A model generated the notes under the pieces. The model was not told where the DNA came from, made no database searches, and saw nothing but the letters and a program-made list of their open reading frames with translations. The position numbers and the translations under genes were made by a program. Of a stretch of 64,000 nt of DNA, positions 50,846-59,902 are shown one piece after another. Origin of the DNA: Saccharothrix sp. NRRL B-16348 (GTDB lineage: Bacteria; Actinomycetota; Actinomycetes; Mycobacteriales; Pseudonocardiaceae); assembly GCF_001280085.1 (NCBI RefSeq), contig NZ_LGED01000200.1, forward strand, positions 1 through 64,000. The letters are read 5' to 3'. Position 1 is the first letter of the stretch. Every line of letters starts with the position of its first letter.

Positions 50846-51490
50846 GTGACACTTCCCGTGCACTTGAGCTTGGCCGGTCAGGCCGTGGACGTGCTCCGCG
50901 AGCTGGTGCTGACCGGCGACATCCCGCCGGGGGCGCGGGTGAACGAGGTCGAGCTGGCCCAGCGGCTGGGCATCTCGCGGGGGCCGTTGCGGGAGGCGAT
51001 CCGGCACCTGGCGTCCGAGGGGCTGCTGGTGCTGGCGCCGCACCGGGGCGCTTCCGTGCCGGTCCCGGACGAGGCCGACGTGCGGGCGCTGTTCGAGCTG
51101 CGGACCGCGTTGGAGTGCGCGGCGGTCGAGCTGGCGGCGGTCCGGCGGACCGAGGGGGACGTGGTGCGGCTGCGCGCGGTGTGCGAGGAGTCGCGGCGGG
51201 CGTACTCGGCGGGTGAACCCTTCCCGTACCGGCTGGACCTGGCGTTCCACCAGGCGTTGCTGGACGCGGCGCGCAGCCCCCGGATCGCCGAGCAGGTGCG
51301 GCTGGCGCAGCAGCGGGTGGTGCTGCTGCGCAGCGGCCTGCGCGACGACCCGCCGCACCAGCACGCCTCGCTGGACGACCACGACGCCCTGGTGGCCGCC
51401 ATCGCCGCCACCGACCCGTCCCGCGCGTCGGACGTGATGCGCAAGCACTTGGCCCGCGTGTGCGCCCAGATGCTCACCAGCCTGGCCTGA
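50846..51490 (+). CDS. GntR family regulator with FCD domain
   Basis: 214 residues: GntR winged helix (about 8-70, GARVNEVELAQRLGISRGPLREAIRHLASEGLL) and an FCD ligand-binding domain (about 80-205, LFELRTALECAAVELAA, DLAFHQALLDAA, HDALVAAIAATD) with the histidines that usually bind metal and carboxylate ligand. GTG 50846 follows AGGAG. Probable local regulator of the divergent asparaginase; aspartate or asparagine as effector is a guess. Confidence 0.9.
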   Translation: MTLPVHLSLAGQAVDVLRELVLTGDIPPGARVNEVELAQRLGISRGPLREAIRHLASEGLLVLAPHRGASVPVPDEADVRALFELRTALECAAVELAAVRRTEGDVVRLRAVCEESRRAYSAGEPFPYRLDLAFHQALLDAARSPRIAEQVRLAQQRVVLLRSGLRDDPPHQHASLDDHDALVAAIAATDPSRASDVMRKHLARVCAQMLTSLA

Positions 51491-51491
51491 G

Positions 51492-52367
51492 TCAGTAGGT
51501 GGCCAGGTGGTCGAGCAGGTGCAGCGTCGTCTGCTCCGCCGCCTCCTCGGGCACGAAGTGGCCCACGCCCGGCATCACCTCGAACCAGTACGGCCCGGTG
51601 GTCCACCGCCCCGAGTTCTGCGCCGTGTCGGGCGCGACCACCTTGTCGTCCTCGCCCCACAGGTACCTGGTCGGCACCGAGACCGGCCGGTGCGCGTCCG
51701 TGCTCCCGGTGGTGAAGTCGTTGGCCCGGTACCAGTTCAACGCGGCGGTCAGCGCGCCCGGCTCGGTCAGCTTCCGCACGTACTGCGCCACCCGCTCCGG
51801 CGGGATCACCGCAGGCCAGCCCTCGCGCAGCCGCGCGCCGTTGTCCGCCAGCAGGGTGCGTTCGGCGACACCAGGCTCCCGAAGGTGGTCCAGGTGGGCC
51901 CACCGGCGCCGCTGGTCCGGGTCCGTCCGCAACGCCTCGGCCAGCGCGCCCGGGTGCGGTGCGGACACAGCCGTCAGCGTGCGCACCCGCAGCGGGAACC
52001 GCGCCGCCGCGACCCACGCCGCGATACCGCCCCAGTCGTGCCCGACCAGGTCGAACCTCGTCCACCCCAGCGCGTCCGCGATCTCGACCACGTCCTGCAC
52101 CACGTGGTCCAGCCCGTACGCGCTCACCCGGCGCGGCCGGACACCCGCCGAGTAGCCGCGCAGGTCCGGCGCGACCGCCCGGTAGCCGTGGGCGGCCAAC
52201 GCCCGCAACTGGTGCCGCCACTCGATACCGCACTCCGGCACGCCGTGCAGGAGCAGCACCTTGCGGCCGGTGGTGGGGCCGGTCGCGATGGCGTCGAACG
52301 TGCCCGCGGGGGTCGAGATGCGCTGACGCGTCAGGTCGGATTCGAAGAGCACCGGTCGTGATCGCAT
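51492..52367 (-). CDS. alpha/beta hydrolase, epoxide hydrolase-like
   Basis: 291 residues. HGVPE oxyanion loop (41-45), nucleophile D111 in LVGHDWGGIAAW as in epoxide hydrolases and haloalkane dehalogenases, acid in LWGEDDKVV and the His in GVGHFVPEEA. Its stop lies 1 bp from the convergent GntR stop. The substrate is unknown. Confidence 0.88.
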   Translation of the reverse strand: MRSRPVLFESDLTRQRISTPAGTFDAIATGPTTGRKVLLLHGVPECGIEWRHQLRALAAHGYRAVAPDLRGYSAGVRPRRVSAYGLDHVVQDVVEIADALGWTRFDLVGHDWGGIAAWVAAARFPLRVRTLTAVSAPHPGALAEALRTDPDQRRRWAHLDHLREPGVAERTLLADNGARLREGWPAVIPPERVAQYVRKLTEPGALTAALNWYRANDFTTGSTDAHRPVSVPTRYLWGEDDKVVAPDTAQNSGRWTTGPYWFEVMPGVGHFVPEEAAEQTTLHLLDHLATY

Positions 52368-52492
52368 GCACTCATCGTGCTGCGGTGATCGCGCTCAGTC
52401 CCTGGTGTGCGCCGCCGGAGCGCTGGTGGGGCCAGCCCTACCTCTGTCGGGGGCCGGCGGAGCCGGGTGGACGACCCCGCCGGCCGCCCACG

Positions 52493-53662
52493 TCAGCCGA
52501 GCGTCCCCGTCACCTTCGCGTGGCCCTTGAGCAGGTTGCGCGCGATCGTGCGGCGCTGGATCTCGTCCGTGCCCTCGTAGATGCGCAGCAGCCTCAGTTC
52601 CCGGTACCAGCGCTCGATCGGCAGCTCGCGCGTGTAGCCCATGCCGCCGTGGATCTGCAGCACGCGGTCCACGATCTCGTTCGCCTTGATGCCGCCGTAC
52701 AGCTTCGCCATCGACTGCGCCTGCCGCGAGTCCGCGCCCTGGTCGACCAGCCACGCCGCGTGCAGCACGAGCCAGCGCAACGCCTCGATCTCCACCGCCG
52801 AGTCCGCGATCATCCACTGGATGGCCTGGTACTCGGCGATCGGCTGACCGAACGTGACCCGCGTCTTGGCCTGCTCGATGGCCATCTCCACCAGCCGCTC
52901 GCACGAGCCCAGCGCCCGCGCCGGCAGCAGGTAGCGGCCCTGGCCGATCCACTGCATGGCCAGGTTGAAGCCGCGACCGACCTCGCCGAGCACGTTCTCC
53001 TCGGGCACGCGGACGTTGTCGAACACGAGCGCGGCCGGCCCCCACTGACCCATGGTCGGGATCGGCTCGGACTTCCAGCCCATGTCCCGGTCGACCAGGA
53101 AGCACGTGACGCCGCCGTCCGCGCCCTTCTCCTTGTCGGTCACCGCGAACACCATCACGAAGTCGGCCTCGTTGCCCTGCGTGATGAACGTCTTCTCGCC
53201 GTTGATCACCCACTCGTTGCCCTCCTTGCGGGCGGACGTGCGGATGGCCTTGGCGTCGGAACCGGCACCCGGCTCGGTGATCGCGAAGCACGACACGCGC
53301 TCACCGGAGATCGTGGGCAGCAGGTAGCGCTGCTTCTGCTCCTCGTTGCCGTGGAACAGGATGTTGTCCGCGTACCCGCCGAACCGGAACGGCACGAACG
53401 TGCGGCCCAGCTCGGCCTCCAGCAGCGCCGTCATGAGCGCGCCGAGGCCCATGCCCCCGTACTCCTGCGGCGTGAGCACGCCGAAGAAACCCGCGGCCTT
53501 CGCCTTGTCCTGCAACTCCTTCAGCTCGTCACGGGTCAGACCCGGCTGCCCCAGGCGTTCACGGCGCAGCACCTCCGGCTCCAGCGGCGCCACCTCCTTG
53601 CGCACGAAGGTCCGCACCCAGTCGCGGATCTCCTTCTGCTCCTCGTCAAGCGTGAAGTCCAT
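52493..53662 (-). CDS. acyl-CoA dehydrogenase
   Basis: 389-residue FAD-dependent dehydrogenase. Signature 1 is CFAITEPGAGSDAKAIRT, the C-terminal signature and catalytic Glu are in RIYEGTDEIQRRTIARNLL. It introduces the alpha-beta double bond in an acyl-CoA and passes electrons to ETF. It is 12 bp after a second acyl-CoA dehydrogenase gene and in the same operon, downstream of a TetR-controlled promoter. Confidence 0.92.
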   Translation of the reverse strand: MDFTLDEEQKEIRDWVRTFVRKEVAPLEPEVLRRERLGQPGLTRDELKELQDKAKAAGFFGVLTPQEYGGMGLGALMTALLEAELGRTFVPFRFGGYADNILFHGNEEQKQRYLLPTISGERVSCFAITEPGAGSDAKAIRTSARKEGNEWVINGEKTFITQGNEADFVMVFAVTDKEKGADGGVTCFLVDRDMGWKSEPIPTMGQWGPAALVFDNVRVPEENVLGEVGRGFNLAMQWIGQGRYLLPARALGSCERLVEMAIEQAKTRVTFGQPIAEYQAIQWMIADSAVEIEALRWLVLHAAWLVDQGADSRQAQSMAKLYGGIKANEIVDRVLQIHGGMGYTRELPIERWYRELRLLRIYEGTDEIQRRTIARNLLKGHAKVTGTLG

Positions 53663-53674
53663 GCCGTCCTCCCT

Positions 53675-54826
53675 CTACGCGAACGCGTTGACGCCGGTCA
53701 GCGCCCGGCCGATGAGCAATTTCTGGATCTGGCTGGTGCCCTCGTAGAGGGTCGTCACGCGGGTGTCCCGCAGGTACTTGCCGACGGGGTACTCGTCGAT
53801 GTAGCCGTAGCCGCCGAACACCTGGATGGCGTTGTTCGCCACGCGCACGGCGGCTTCGCTGGCGTACAGCTTCGCCATGGACGCCTCCGTGCCGAATGGC
53901 TCGCCGCGGTCGGCGAGGTCCGCGCAGCGCCACGTGAGCAGGCGTGCCGCGTCGGTCTCCACCGCCATGTCGGCCAGGAGTTCCTGCACGAGCTGGAAGC
54001 CGGCGATTGGCTTGCCGAACTGCTCGCGTTCCTTGGCGTACTTGACGCTGACCTCCAGCGCGCCGCGCGCGGCGCCGACGCACCCGGCGGCGACGGACAT
54101 CCGGCCCCGGTCGAGGGCGGCCATGGCCAGCTTGAAGCCCGCGCCCTCGTCGCCGAGCCGGTTCGCGTCGGGCACCCTGATCCCGTCGAGGGCGAGTTCG
54201 GCGGTGGCCTGGCCGCGCATGCCGAGCTTGCCGCGGATCTCGGTGGCGGTGAAGCCGGGCGAGTCGGTCGGCACGAGGAACGCGGTGATCCCCTTAGGAC
54301 CGGGACCACCCGTTCGGGCGAAGATGAGCGCCACGTCGGCCCACGTCCCGTTGGTGATGAACACCTTCCGGCCGGTGATCAGCCAGTCGTCGCCGTCGCG
54401 GACGGCCCTGGTGGCCAACGACGCGGCGTCGGAGCCGGTGCCGGGCTCGGTCAGGCCGAAGCAGCCCAGTTCACGGCCCGAGCACAGGCCCGGCAGCCAG
54501 CGCTGCTTCTGCGCCTCGGTGCCGTGCTTGGCGAGGGTCTTGCCGACCAGCCCGAGGGAGACGGAGATGATGCCGCGCACGGCCGAGTCGCCGCGGGCGA
54601 TCTCCTCCAGCACCAGGCAGTACGCCAGGTGGTCGCCGCCCGAGCCGCCGTACGCTTCGTCGATGCCGAGACCGAGGAAGCCGACGTCGCCCAGCGCGGG
54701 CACCAGGTCGCGGTCGATGGCCTCGTCCCGGTCCCAGCGCGTGGCGTGCGGGACGATCTTCTCCTCGGTGAACCGGTGTGCCAACTCCTTGAGCTGCCGG
54801 TGTTCGTCGGAGATGCGCAGATCCAC
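53675..54826 (-). CDS. acyl-CoA dehydrogenase, first gene of operon
   Basis: 383 residues. GLTEPGTGSDAASLATRA and TTLYEGTSQIQKLLIGR (catalytic Glu in YEGT) are canonical for short/medium-chain enzymes. The ATG follows a GGAGGT-type site on the minus strand. Two dehydrogenases in tandem often act as a heteromer or on different steps; no hydratase or thiolase adjoins them. Confidence 0.92.
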   Translation of the reverse strand: MDLRISDEHRQLKELAHRFTEEKIVPHATRWDRDEAIDRDLVPALGDVGFLGLGIDEAYGGSGGDHLAYCLVLEEIARGDSAVRGIISVSLGLVGKTLAKHGTEAQKQRWLPGLCSGRELGCFGLTEPGTGSDAASLATRAVRDGDDWLITGRKVFITNGTWADVALIFARTGGPGPKGITAFLVPTDSPGFTATEIRGKLGMRGQATAELALDGIRVPDANRLGDEGAGFKLAMAALDRGRMSVAAGCVGAARGALEVSVKYAKEREQFGKPIAGFQLVQELLADMAVETDAARLLTWRCADLADRGEPFGTEASMAKLYASEAAVRVANNAIQVFGGYGYIDEYPVGKYLRDTRVTTLYEGTSQIQKLLIGRALTGVNAFA

Positions 54827-54837
54827 CGGGGTGACCT

Positions 54838-54869
54838 CCTAACCGAACGGTGTTAGGTTATCTAACCTA
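54838..54869. promoter_or_regulatory. TetR-type operator
   Basis: TAGGTTA-TC-TAACCTA (54854-54869) is a perfect 16-bp palindrome; a second overlapping inverted pair CCTAAC (54838-54843) and GTTAGG (54852-54857) joins it. The cluster lies between the acyl-CoA dehydrogenase operon (minus) and the TetR gene (plus) and probably controls both. Confidence 0.75.
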
Positions 54870-54903
54870 GGCGCGGAATCGACCACAGGCAAGGGGAGCG
54901 GAC

Positions 54904-55518
54904 ATGCCGAGGAGCCCGATCCTGAGTGCCTCGCGCATCCGGACCGCCGCGCTGCACATCATCGACCGGGACGGCCTCGACGGCCTGTCGATGCGCAAAC
55001 TGGCCTCTGAGCTGGGCGTTCAGGCCGCGTCGCTGTACGGGCACGTGAGCACGAAGGACGATCTGCTGCACGAGGTGGCCGCCGGGATCCTGGAGCGGGT
55101 CGACGTCTCCGGGTTCGAGGGCGGCGACTGGCGGCACGGCCTGCGCAGCTGCGCCCGCTCCTACCGGGCGGCGCTGGCCGCGCACCCCAACATCGTGCCG
55201 TTCCTGGCGTACGGGCCGGCGCACCGCGAGGCCTCGCTGAGGCGGCTGGACGTGGTGCACGGCGGGCTCGTCGCGGCGGGCTGGTCACGGCGTGAGGCGA
55301 CGATGATCGCGGCCGCGTTGATGTACCTGGTGTTCGGCGCCGCGCTCAGCTCGTTCTCCAGCGGCTTCTCGGAGGACCAGACGTTCTACCGCGACCGGTA
55401 CCCGAACCTGGACAAGGCCCACCTGCTGCCCGCCGTGGCCCGCGAACTGGACCACGACAGCTTCGAGCTGGCGCTGGAGGCGTTCGTCACCGGGTTGGCG
55501 GCGCGAGCGCGCGACTGA
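54904..55518 (+). CDS. TetR family regulator
   Basis: 204 residues. The N-terminal HTH (LDGLSMRKLASELGVQAASLYGHVSTKDDLL) is typical of the TetR/AcrR family with a TetR_C-like ligand domain. ATG 54904 follows GGGGAGCGG. It probably represses the divergent dehydrogenase operon through the palindrome at 54854-54869, with an acyl-CoA as a likely effector. Its last 32 bp overlap the convergent EspG-like gene. Confidence 0.9.
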   Translation: MPRSPILSASRIRTAALHIIDRDGLDGLSMRKLASELGVQAASLYGHVSTKDDLLHEVAAGILERVDVSGFEGGDWRHGLRSCARSYRAALAAHPNIVPFLAYGPAHREASLRRLDVVHGGLVAAGWSRREATMIAAALMYLVFGAALSSFSSGFSEDQTFYRDRYPNLDKAHLLPAVARELDHDSFELALEAFVTGLAARARD

Positions 55519-56203
55519 GCCGCGCCGCGAGGCCGCCGTGGTCCGCAGGTGCGACGGTGATCCAGTCGGACCCCGTGCTCGCGTACCGGCCGCGTTCGGT
55601 GTCGAACCAGGTGATCGGGTGCTCCGCGCCGTCGACGGCGAAGTGGCCGGTGCCCGTGATGGGGCCGGCCAGCATCTCCCGCACCGCCTTCACGTCCGGG
55701 TTGCCGGCCTGGCGGACGGCCCGCGTGAAGCCCTGCGGTTCTTCGGGCGGCGGCGCGAGGTCCTTCGCCGCGACCGTCACCGGCTTGCCGGGCCCGGGTC
55801 GCAACGGCGGCAACACCTCGACCGCCGCCTCGGCCGGGCCGCGCACCACGTCGAGCAGGACGAAGCCGTCCTCCTGCACGGCGCGGACCGCGTAACCGCC
55901 ACGTGCCACCACCACGGCTCTGAGCAGCCCGTCGGTGTGGATGTCGGGCATGCCCAGGACGGTGATGCGGGTGGGTGGGCGGTGCAGGAGGCGGAGGGCG
56001 TCCTCCAGTTCGGCCTCGGGCCTTCCGCGCCGGGTGAGCGCGCGGCGGTCCAGGTCGGCGTGCACGGCTTGCCGGATGCGCCGCCGTTCGTCGAAGGTCG
56101 TGCCGGGCGAGGGCACGTCGAGGGGGTAGGGGATGGGGCCCGCGTCGAGGTCCTCCCAGAGGACGTCGAAGGCGGCCAGCGTCAGCGCGGCGACCCGTCT
56201 CAT
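55487..56203 (-). CDS. EspG family ESX secretion-associated protein
   Basis: 238 residues. EspG chaperones bind PE/PPE-type substrates and deliver them to the ESX (type VII) machinery. Length, the start AALTLAAFDVLWEDLDAG and the late DTERGRYASTGSDWITVAPAD segment fit the family. Its ATG overlaps the stop of the PPE-like gene (ATGA), consistent with dedicated chaperone-substrate pairing. Confidence 0.82.
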   Translation of the reverse strand: MRRVAALTLAAFDVLWEDLDAGPIPYPLDVPSPGTTFDERRRIRQAVHADLDRRALTRRGRPEAELEDALRLLHRPPTRITVLGMPDIHTDGLLRAVVVARGGYAVRAVQEDGFVLLDVVRGPAEAAVEVLPPLRPGPGKPVTVAAKDLAPPPEEPQGFTRAVRQAGNPDVKAVREMLAGPITGTGHFAVDGAEHPITWFDTERGRYASTGSDWITVAPADHGGLAARLSRALAPPTR

Positions 56204-57465
56204 TCGCCGATGGTCTCCGGGGCGACCATGCGCTTGTCGTCGAAGTACTCGTCGGTGGGGATCAGGTACTTCGTCTGGTGCTCCTGGTCCTCCCCACCCG
56301 GCGCGCCCTGCCCGGCCATCGGTGCTGCCGCACCCATCGCGCCCATACCGGGTGCCCGCCGTGCCGCATCACCTTGACTGCCCGTGGGCCCGAACGACGC
56401 GCCGCCGGTAGGCCCGAAGCCAACCGCACGCCCCTGCCCACCCGCACCGCCTGCGGCCCCGCCGCCACCTGCCGCAGCGGGCATACCGGGCATCCCACCC
56501 GGGAACCCAGGCCTGCCCACGTGCCCCGTGCCGCTTCCGCCGGTCGACCTACCACCGGGCGGCACACGCGTCGTTCCGGACGGCGGCCCGACGGGCGCGA
56601 CCGGCGGCCTCCACCCCGGCTGTCCGACGGGCGGCGCCACCGGCCGCTGCCCATAGGTGGGCGGCGTCAGCGTCGGTGGTGGTGGTGGTGGTGTCGGCGT
56701 GACGGTCGGCGGCGTGGTCCACGACGTCCGCGTCGTCCCGCCATCTCCGACAGGCAACGACGCAGGCAGCGTGCCCGTGACACCTGCCGTCCCCGTACTC
56801 CCAACGGTCCCGCTCGTCCCACCGCCGATCCGCCCGGCCGGATCCACCGTGTGGGTGTTCACGGACGGGTTGTCGGGCGGCGTGGTGATGACACCCTGCT
56901 CCTGCGTCACCTTCGGCGGCTCGGCCAAGGCCGGCATGCCGAGCGCCGCGAAGTACAACGCGTCGTCCCGGGCGTACATCACCCGGACCGCGTCGGCATG
57001 CGCCGCGACGGCCTTCGCCTTCAACGCCGGGACGGTGAACGCTGCCGCCATGATGTCGAGCAAGTTGCCGCTTCTCGCGGCATCGGAGTACATCCGCTCT
57101 TCATCGAATTCTACTACGGGAGGCATCTTCGCCTTGGCTTCATCAGCCGCTTGGATCTGGTCCCGTACCACCTCGCCGGTACGACTGAACTGATCACTGG
57201 CCAACTCGCTGAACTGGCCGACTTTGAGCAGCGCGCTCCGTGCCCCTTCCGCCGCGCCCCCGGTCCAGCCGTCCCTGGAGCCGGTGATGATGGCGGAGAA
57301 ACTCCTTGCCAGTCCACGCAACGTCTCGCCGATTTCCTCCCAACTGTCGGCAATCTGGTATGCGGTATTGGCGTCGGATTTATTCGTGACTGACTTCACC
57401 AAATCTTGGTGTGTACTACTCTCGTAGCGTATTTTGGGTGCGGGTGCGGTGGGCTGCGAAGTCAT
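56200..57465 (-). CDS. PPE-like ESX substrate with Pro/Gly-rich tail
   Basis: 421 residues. The N-terminal about 190 residues are helical with a W67-T-G69 turn (RDGWTGGAAEGAR), the PPE/WXG hairpin feature. Residues about 195-390 are a Pro/Gly/Thr low-complexity region, and the C-terminus is a short conserved-looking motif (TKYLIPTDEYFDD ... VAPETIGE). ATG 57465 follows GAGGATGACC. Coupled to EspG downstream; 19 bp after the DUF3558 gene. Confidence 0.85.
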   Translation of the reverse strand: MTSQPTAPAPKIRYESSTHQDLVKSVTNKSDANTAYQIADSWEEIGETLRGLARSFSAIITGSRDGWTGGAAEGARSALLKVGQFSELASDQFSRTGEVVRDQIQAADEAKAKMPPVVEFDEERMYSDAARSGNLLDIMAAAFTVPALKAKAVAAHADAVRVMYARDDALYFAALGMPALAEPPKVTQEQGVITTPPDNPSVNTHTVDPAGRIGGGTSGTVGSTGTAGVTGTLPASLPVGDGGTTRTSWTTPPTVTPTPPPPPPTLTPPTYGQRPVAPPVGQPGWRPPVAPVGPPSGTTRVPPGGRSTGGSGTGHVGRPGFPGGMPGMPAAAGGGGAAGGAGGQGRAVGFGPTGGASFGPTGSQGDAARRAPGMGAMGAAAPMAGQGAPGGEDQEHQTKYLIPTDEYFDDKRMVAPETIGE

Positions 57466-57484
57466 CAGGTCATCCTCGCGGCGT

Positions 57485-58045
57485 TCAGGGGAGTTTGGGG
57501 GCTATCAACTCGGCGGTCTTGGTGGCTCGGTCGCACGCTGCGGCGGTGTCGATGGTGTTCGCCGGCATGGTGGCGACTACCTGCACGCTCGACGATGCCG
57601 ATACCGAGATGACCACGTGGCACATGTATTCCGCGCCCAGTGGTGCTTCGATTCGGGTCGCCGGGTATTTGCCGACCTTCGTCGGCACCGTGCGTTCGTC
57701 GGTGTAGTCGAGATCGCCGATGCCCTGGTGAGGGCGGATGGCGGCGCCGGCATTTCCGTTGCCGCTGACCTTCCAGAAGCACGTGTCGGCGCCGGCCACT
57801 CGATCTTCTTCGCCGGGATTGCTGAGGCCGAGTTGGCTCACTTCATTCGGGGTGAGCAGGTCACAGGGCTTGAGTTCGGCGAGTGCGCTGTTGCCGGGGG
57901 CGCTGGACGACGACGTAGGCGAAGATGGCTTCGAGTCGGTTGTCGATGCCGGGCGGGGTGAGCCGGTGGTACCGGCAGCAGTGCATGCGGTCGTCAGCGA
58001 GAAGACGGTGACACAGGCGATTGCAAGGCGACCGGTCGGATTCAC
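57485..58045 (-). CDS. DUF3558 lipoprotein in ESX-like cluster
   Basis: 186 residues: lipobox SLTTAC with Cys21, Ser/Thr/Pro linker, DUF3558 domain with cysteines in LKPCDLLTP, ADTCFWKV, EYMCHVV and AACDRAT. GTG 58045 overlaps the upstream gene's stop (GTGA). The placement beside PPE-like and EspG-like genes is a recurring Pseudonocardiales arrangement. Confidence 0.85.
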   Translation of the reverse strand: MNPTGRLAIACVTVFSLTTACTAAGTTGSPRPASTTDSKPSSPTSSSSAPGNSALAELKPCDLLTPNEVSQLGLSNPGEEDRVAGADTCFWKVSGNGNAGAAIRPHQGIGDLDYTDERTVPTKVGKYPATRIEAPLGAEYMCHVVISVSASSSVQVVATMPANTIDTAAACDRATKTAELIAPKLP

Positions 58046-58512
58046 GGCTGGGCGTTCCTCACCATGTTGTTCCACTCATCGGCCTGGGTGGCGTCCGTGG
58101 TTTGGTAAGCCGCCCGGCTCCGGTGGATTTCCGCTTTGAGGTCTTCGATAGCCTGGCGGAACTTCGGGATGATCCGATCCAGTGCTTCCCTGCCGATGTC
58201 CCGATTGACTTGTCCAACTTCTTCGGCGTACCCGCTGCCCAGAGGGGTGGAACTGCCGATCATGCCGGACCTTCCTGCGGCCAGATCAAGAGTGTCTTGC
58301 ATTTCGGTCAATTTCTTGAGCATCGAATCGACGGCATGGGGGTCGATCGACAGTGCGTGCGCCTCGTTTGCTGCAATAAACTCCTCAGTGGCGGCTGTGA
58401 TGGTGTAGAGTCCAATGTTCAACCACCCGCTTCCAGATGTCTCGCCGTACCTTTCAAGGGCGAACTCGCCGGCATTGTCGAGCTTCGCGCCGCCGTCCTC
58501 GACCACAGGCAT
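58042..58512 (-). CDS. WXG/PE-like helical protein, first gene of ESX-like cluster
   Basis: 156 residues, mostly helical and acidic, small and without signal or membrane segment, consistent with an ESX partner protein (FIAANEAHALSIDPHAVDSMLKKLTEMQDTL). ATG 58512 directly follows GGGGAGGGGC; upstream in-frame ATGs at 58536 and 58590 lack sites. Codon usage is less GC-biased than its neighbours, with several AT-ending codons. Confidence 0.65.
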   Translation of the reverse strand: MPVVEDGGAKLDNAGEFALERYGETSGSGWLNIGLYTITAATEEFIAANEAHALSIDPHAVDSMLKKLTEMQDTLDLAAGRSGMIGSSTPLGSGYAEEVGQVNRDIGREALDRIIPKFRQAIEDLKAEIHRSRAAYQTTDATQADEWNNMVRNAQP

Positions 58513-58661
58513 GCCCCTCCCCAATGCGTCTTGCATGTCGATCAAGGACTGTAGCGCAGTACCATGGTAGAGGTGGACCAGTGGTCCCACTTCATCCGAA
58601 TGGTGTACCTGACTGCCGCAGTTGTGCGGATTTCATTCACGTGATGGTTTCTCGCATTCAT

Positions 58662-58680
58662 TGACCACTGTTCGTGGTCA
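58662..58680. promoter_or_regulatory. inverted repeat upstream of LigD-like gene
   Basis: TGACCAC-TGTTC-GTGGTCA (58662-58680), 7-bp perfect arms, lies in the unusually AT-rich 210-bp divergent region between the ESX-like cluster and the LigD-like gene. Operator candidate for either side; nothing else was seen in the region. Confidence 0.5.
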
Positions 58681-58722
58681 GATGCTGGGTGTGAAGGCCT
58701 CTTCGTTGTTACCCTCACCCGT

Positions 58723-59715
58723 ATGGCCCAGGCTGTGGAACTAACCGTCGGTGAGCGCGTGGTGCGGGTGTCCAACCCGGGCAAGGTCTACTTCCCCGAG
58801 CGTGGGATCACCAAGATCCAGGTGGTCGAGTACTACCTGGCGGTCGCCGAGCCGCTGCTGCGCGTGCTGCGCGACCGGCCGACGACGTTGAAGCGGTACG
58901 TCGACGGGGTGACCGGGGAGGCGTTCTACCAGAAGCGGTTGCCCAAGGGGGCGCCCGAGTGGGTCGAGACGGCGCGCATCAAGTTCCCGTCCGGGCGGCC
59001 CGCGGACGAGGTGTGCCCGACCGAGCCGGCCGTGCTGGCGTGGGCGGCGAACCTGGGCACGTTCGACTTCCACCCGTGGCCCGTGCGGCGGTCGGACACC
59101 GATCGGCCGGACGAGCTGCGCGTCGACCTCGACCCCCAGCCCGGCACGGACTTCCGGGACGCGGTCACGGTGGCGATGGTGCTGCGGGAGGTGCTGGACG
59201 AGCTGGGATTCACCGGATACCCGAAGACGTCCGGCGGTCGTGGCATCCACGTGGCCGTGCGCATCCGGCCCGAGTGGGACTTCGTGGACGTGCGGCACGC
59301 CGTGATCGCGTTGGCGCGCGAGGTGGAGCGGCGCGTGCCCGACAAGGCGACCACGTCGTGGTGGAAGGAAGAACGCGGCGAACGGGTCTTTCTGGACTTC
59401 AACCAGGCCGCCCGCGACCGCACCATCGCGTCCGCCTGGTCGGTCCGCGGCACGCCCCGCGCCACCGTGTCGACCCCGGTGACGTGGGACCACCTGTCCA
59501 CTGTGGACCCGGACGACTTCGACGTCCTCACCGTGCCGAAGTACCTGGCGGAGAACGGCGACGCGCACGCGTCCCTGGACGACGAGGCGTTCGGCATCGA
59601 GCGCCTGCTGGAGTGGTACGAGGCCGACGACCGGGGCGAGATGCCGTACCCGCCGGACTACCCGAAGATGCCCGGCGAGCCACCCCGCGTGCAGCCGTCG
59701 CGGAAGCGCAACTAA
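58723..59715 (+). CDS. LigD-type polymerase-domain protein (stand-alone)
   Basis: 330 residues matching the AEP-like polymerase domain of bacterial NHEJ ligase LigD. The catalytic pair D135/D137 is in LRVDLDPQPG, the nucleotide-binding S170...H176 in KTSGGRGIHVAV, and the third Asp in RVFLDFNQAARDRTIA. It fills gaps and adds (ribo)nucleotides at broken ends. Here the ligase and nuclease domains are absent and no ku gene is nearby, a split form common in actinomycetes. ATG 58723. Confidence 0.92.
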   Translation: MAQAVELTVGERVVRVSNPGKVYFPERGITKIQVVEYYLAVAEPLLRVLRDRPTTLKRYVDGVTGEAFYQKRLPKGAPEWVETARIKFPSGRPADEVCPTEPAVLAWAANLGTFDFHPWPVRRSDTDRPDELRVDLDPQPGTDFRDAVTVAMVLREVLDELGFTGYPKTSGGRGIHVAVRIRPEWDFVDVRHAVIALAREVERRVPDKATTSWWKEERGERVFLDFNQAARDRTIASAWSVRGTPRATVSTPVTWDHLSTVDPDDFDVLTVPKYLAENGDAHASLDDEAFGIERLLEWYEADDRGEMPYPPDYPKMPGEPPRVQPSRKRN

Positions 59716-59902
59716 AGCGACTCCGATCACGTGCGCCCGGTCCGAGTTCGCCCGACCGGGTGGTGTCGTGCTGCGGCGACTGTCCCAGTGGGGTCGAGAG
59801 ACCCGGCAAGTGCGCAGGTCATCACGGCGGACGGCGGTGGTGGTGCAGGCCGACGGTCCCCGTGTCCCGGAAGGGGTATCGCCCCGGCGACGGCACGGGG
59901 GC

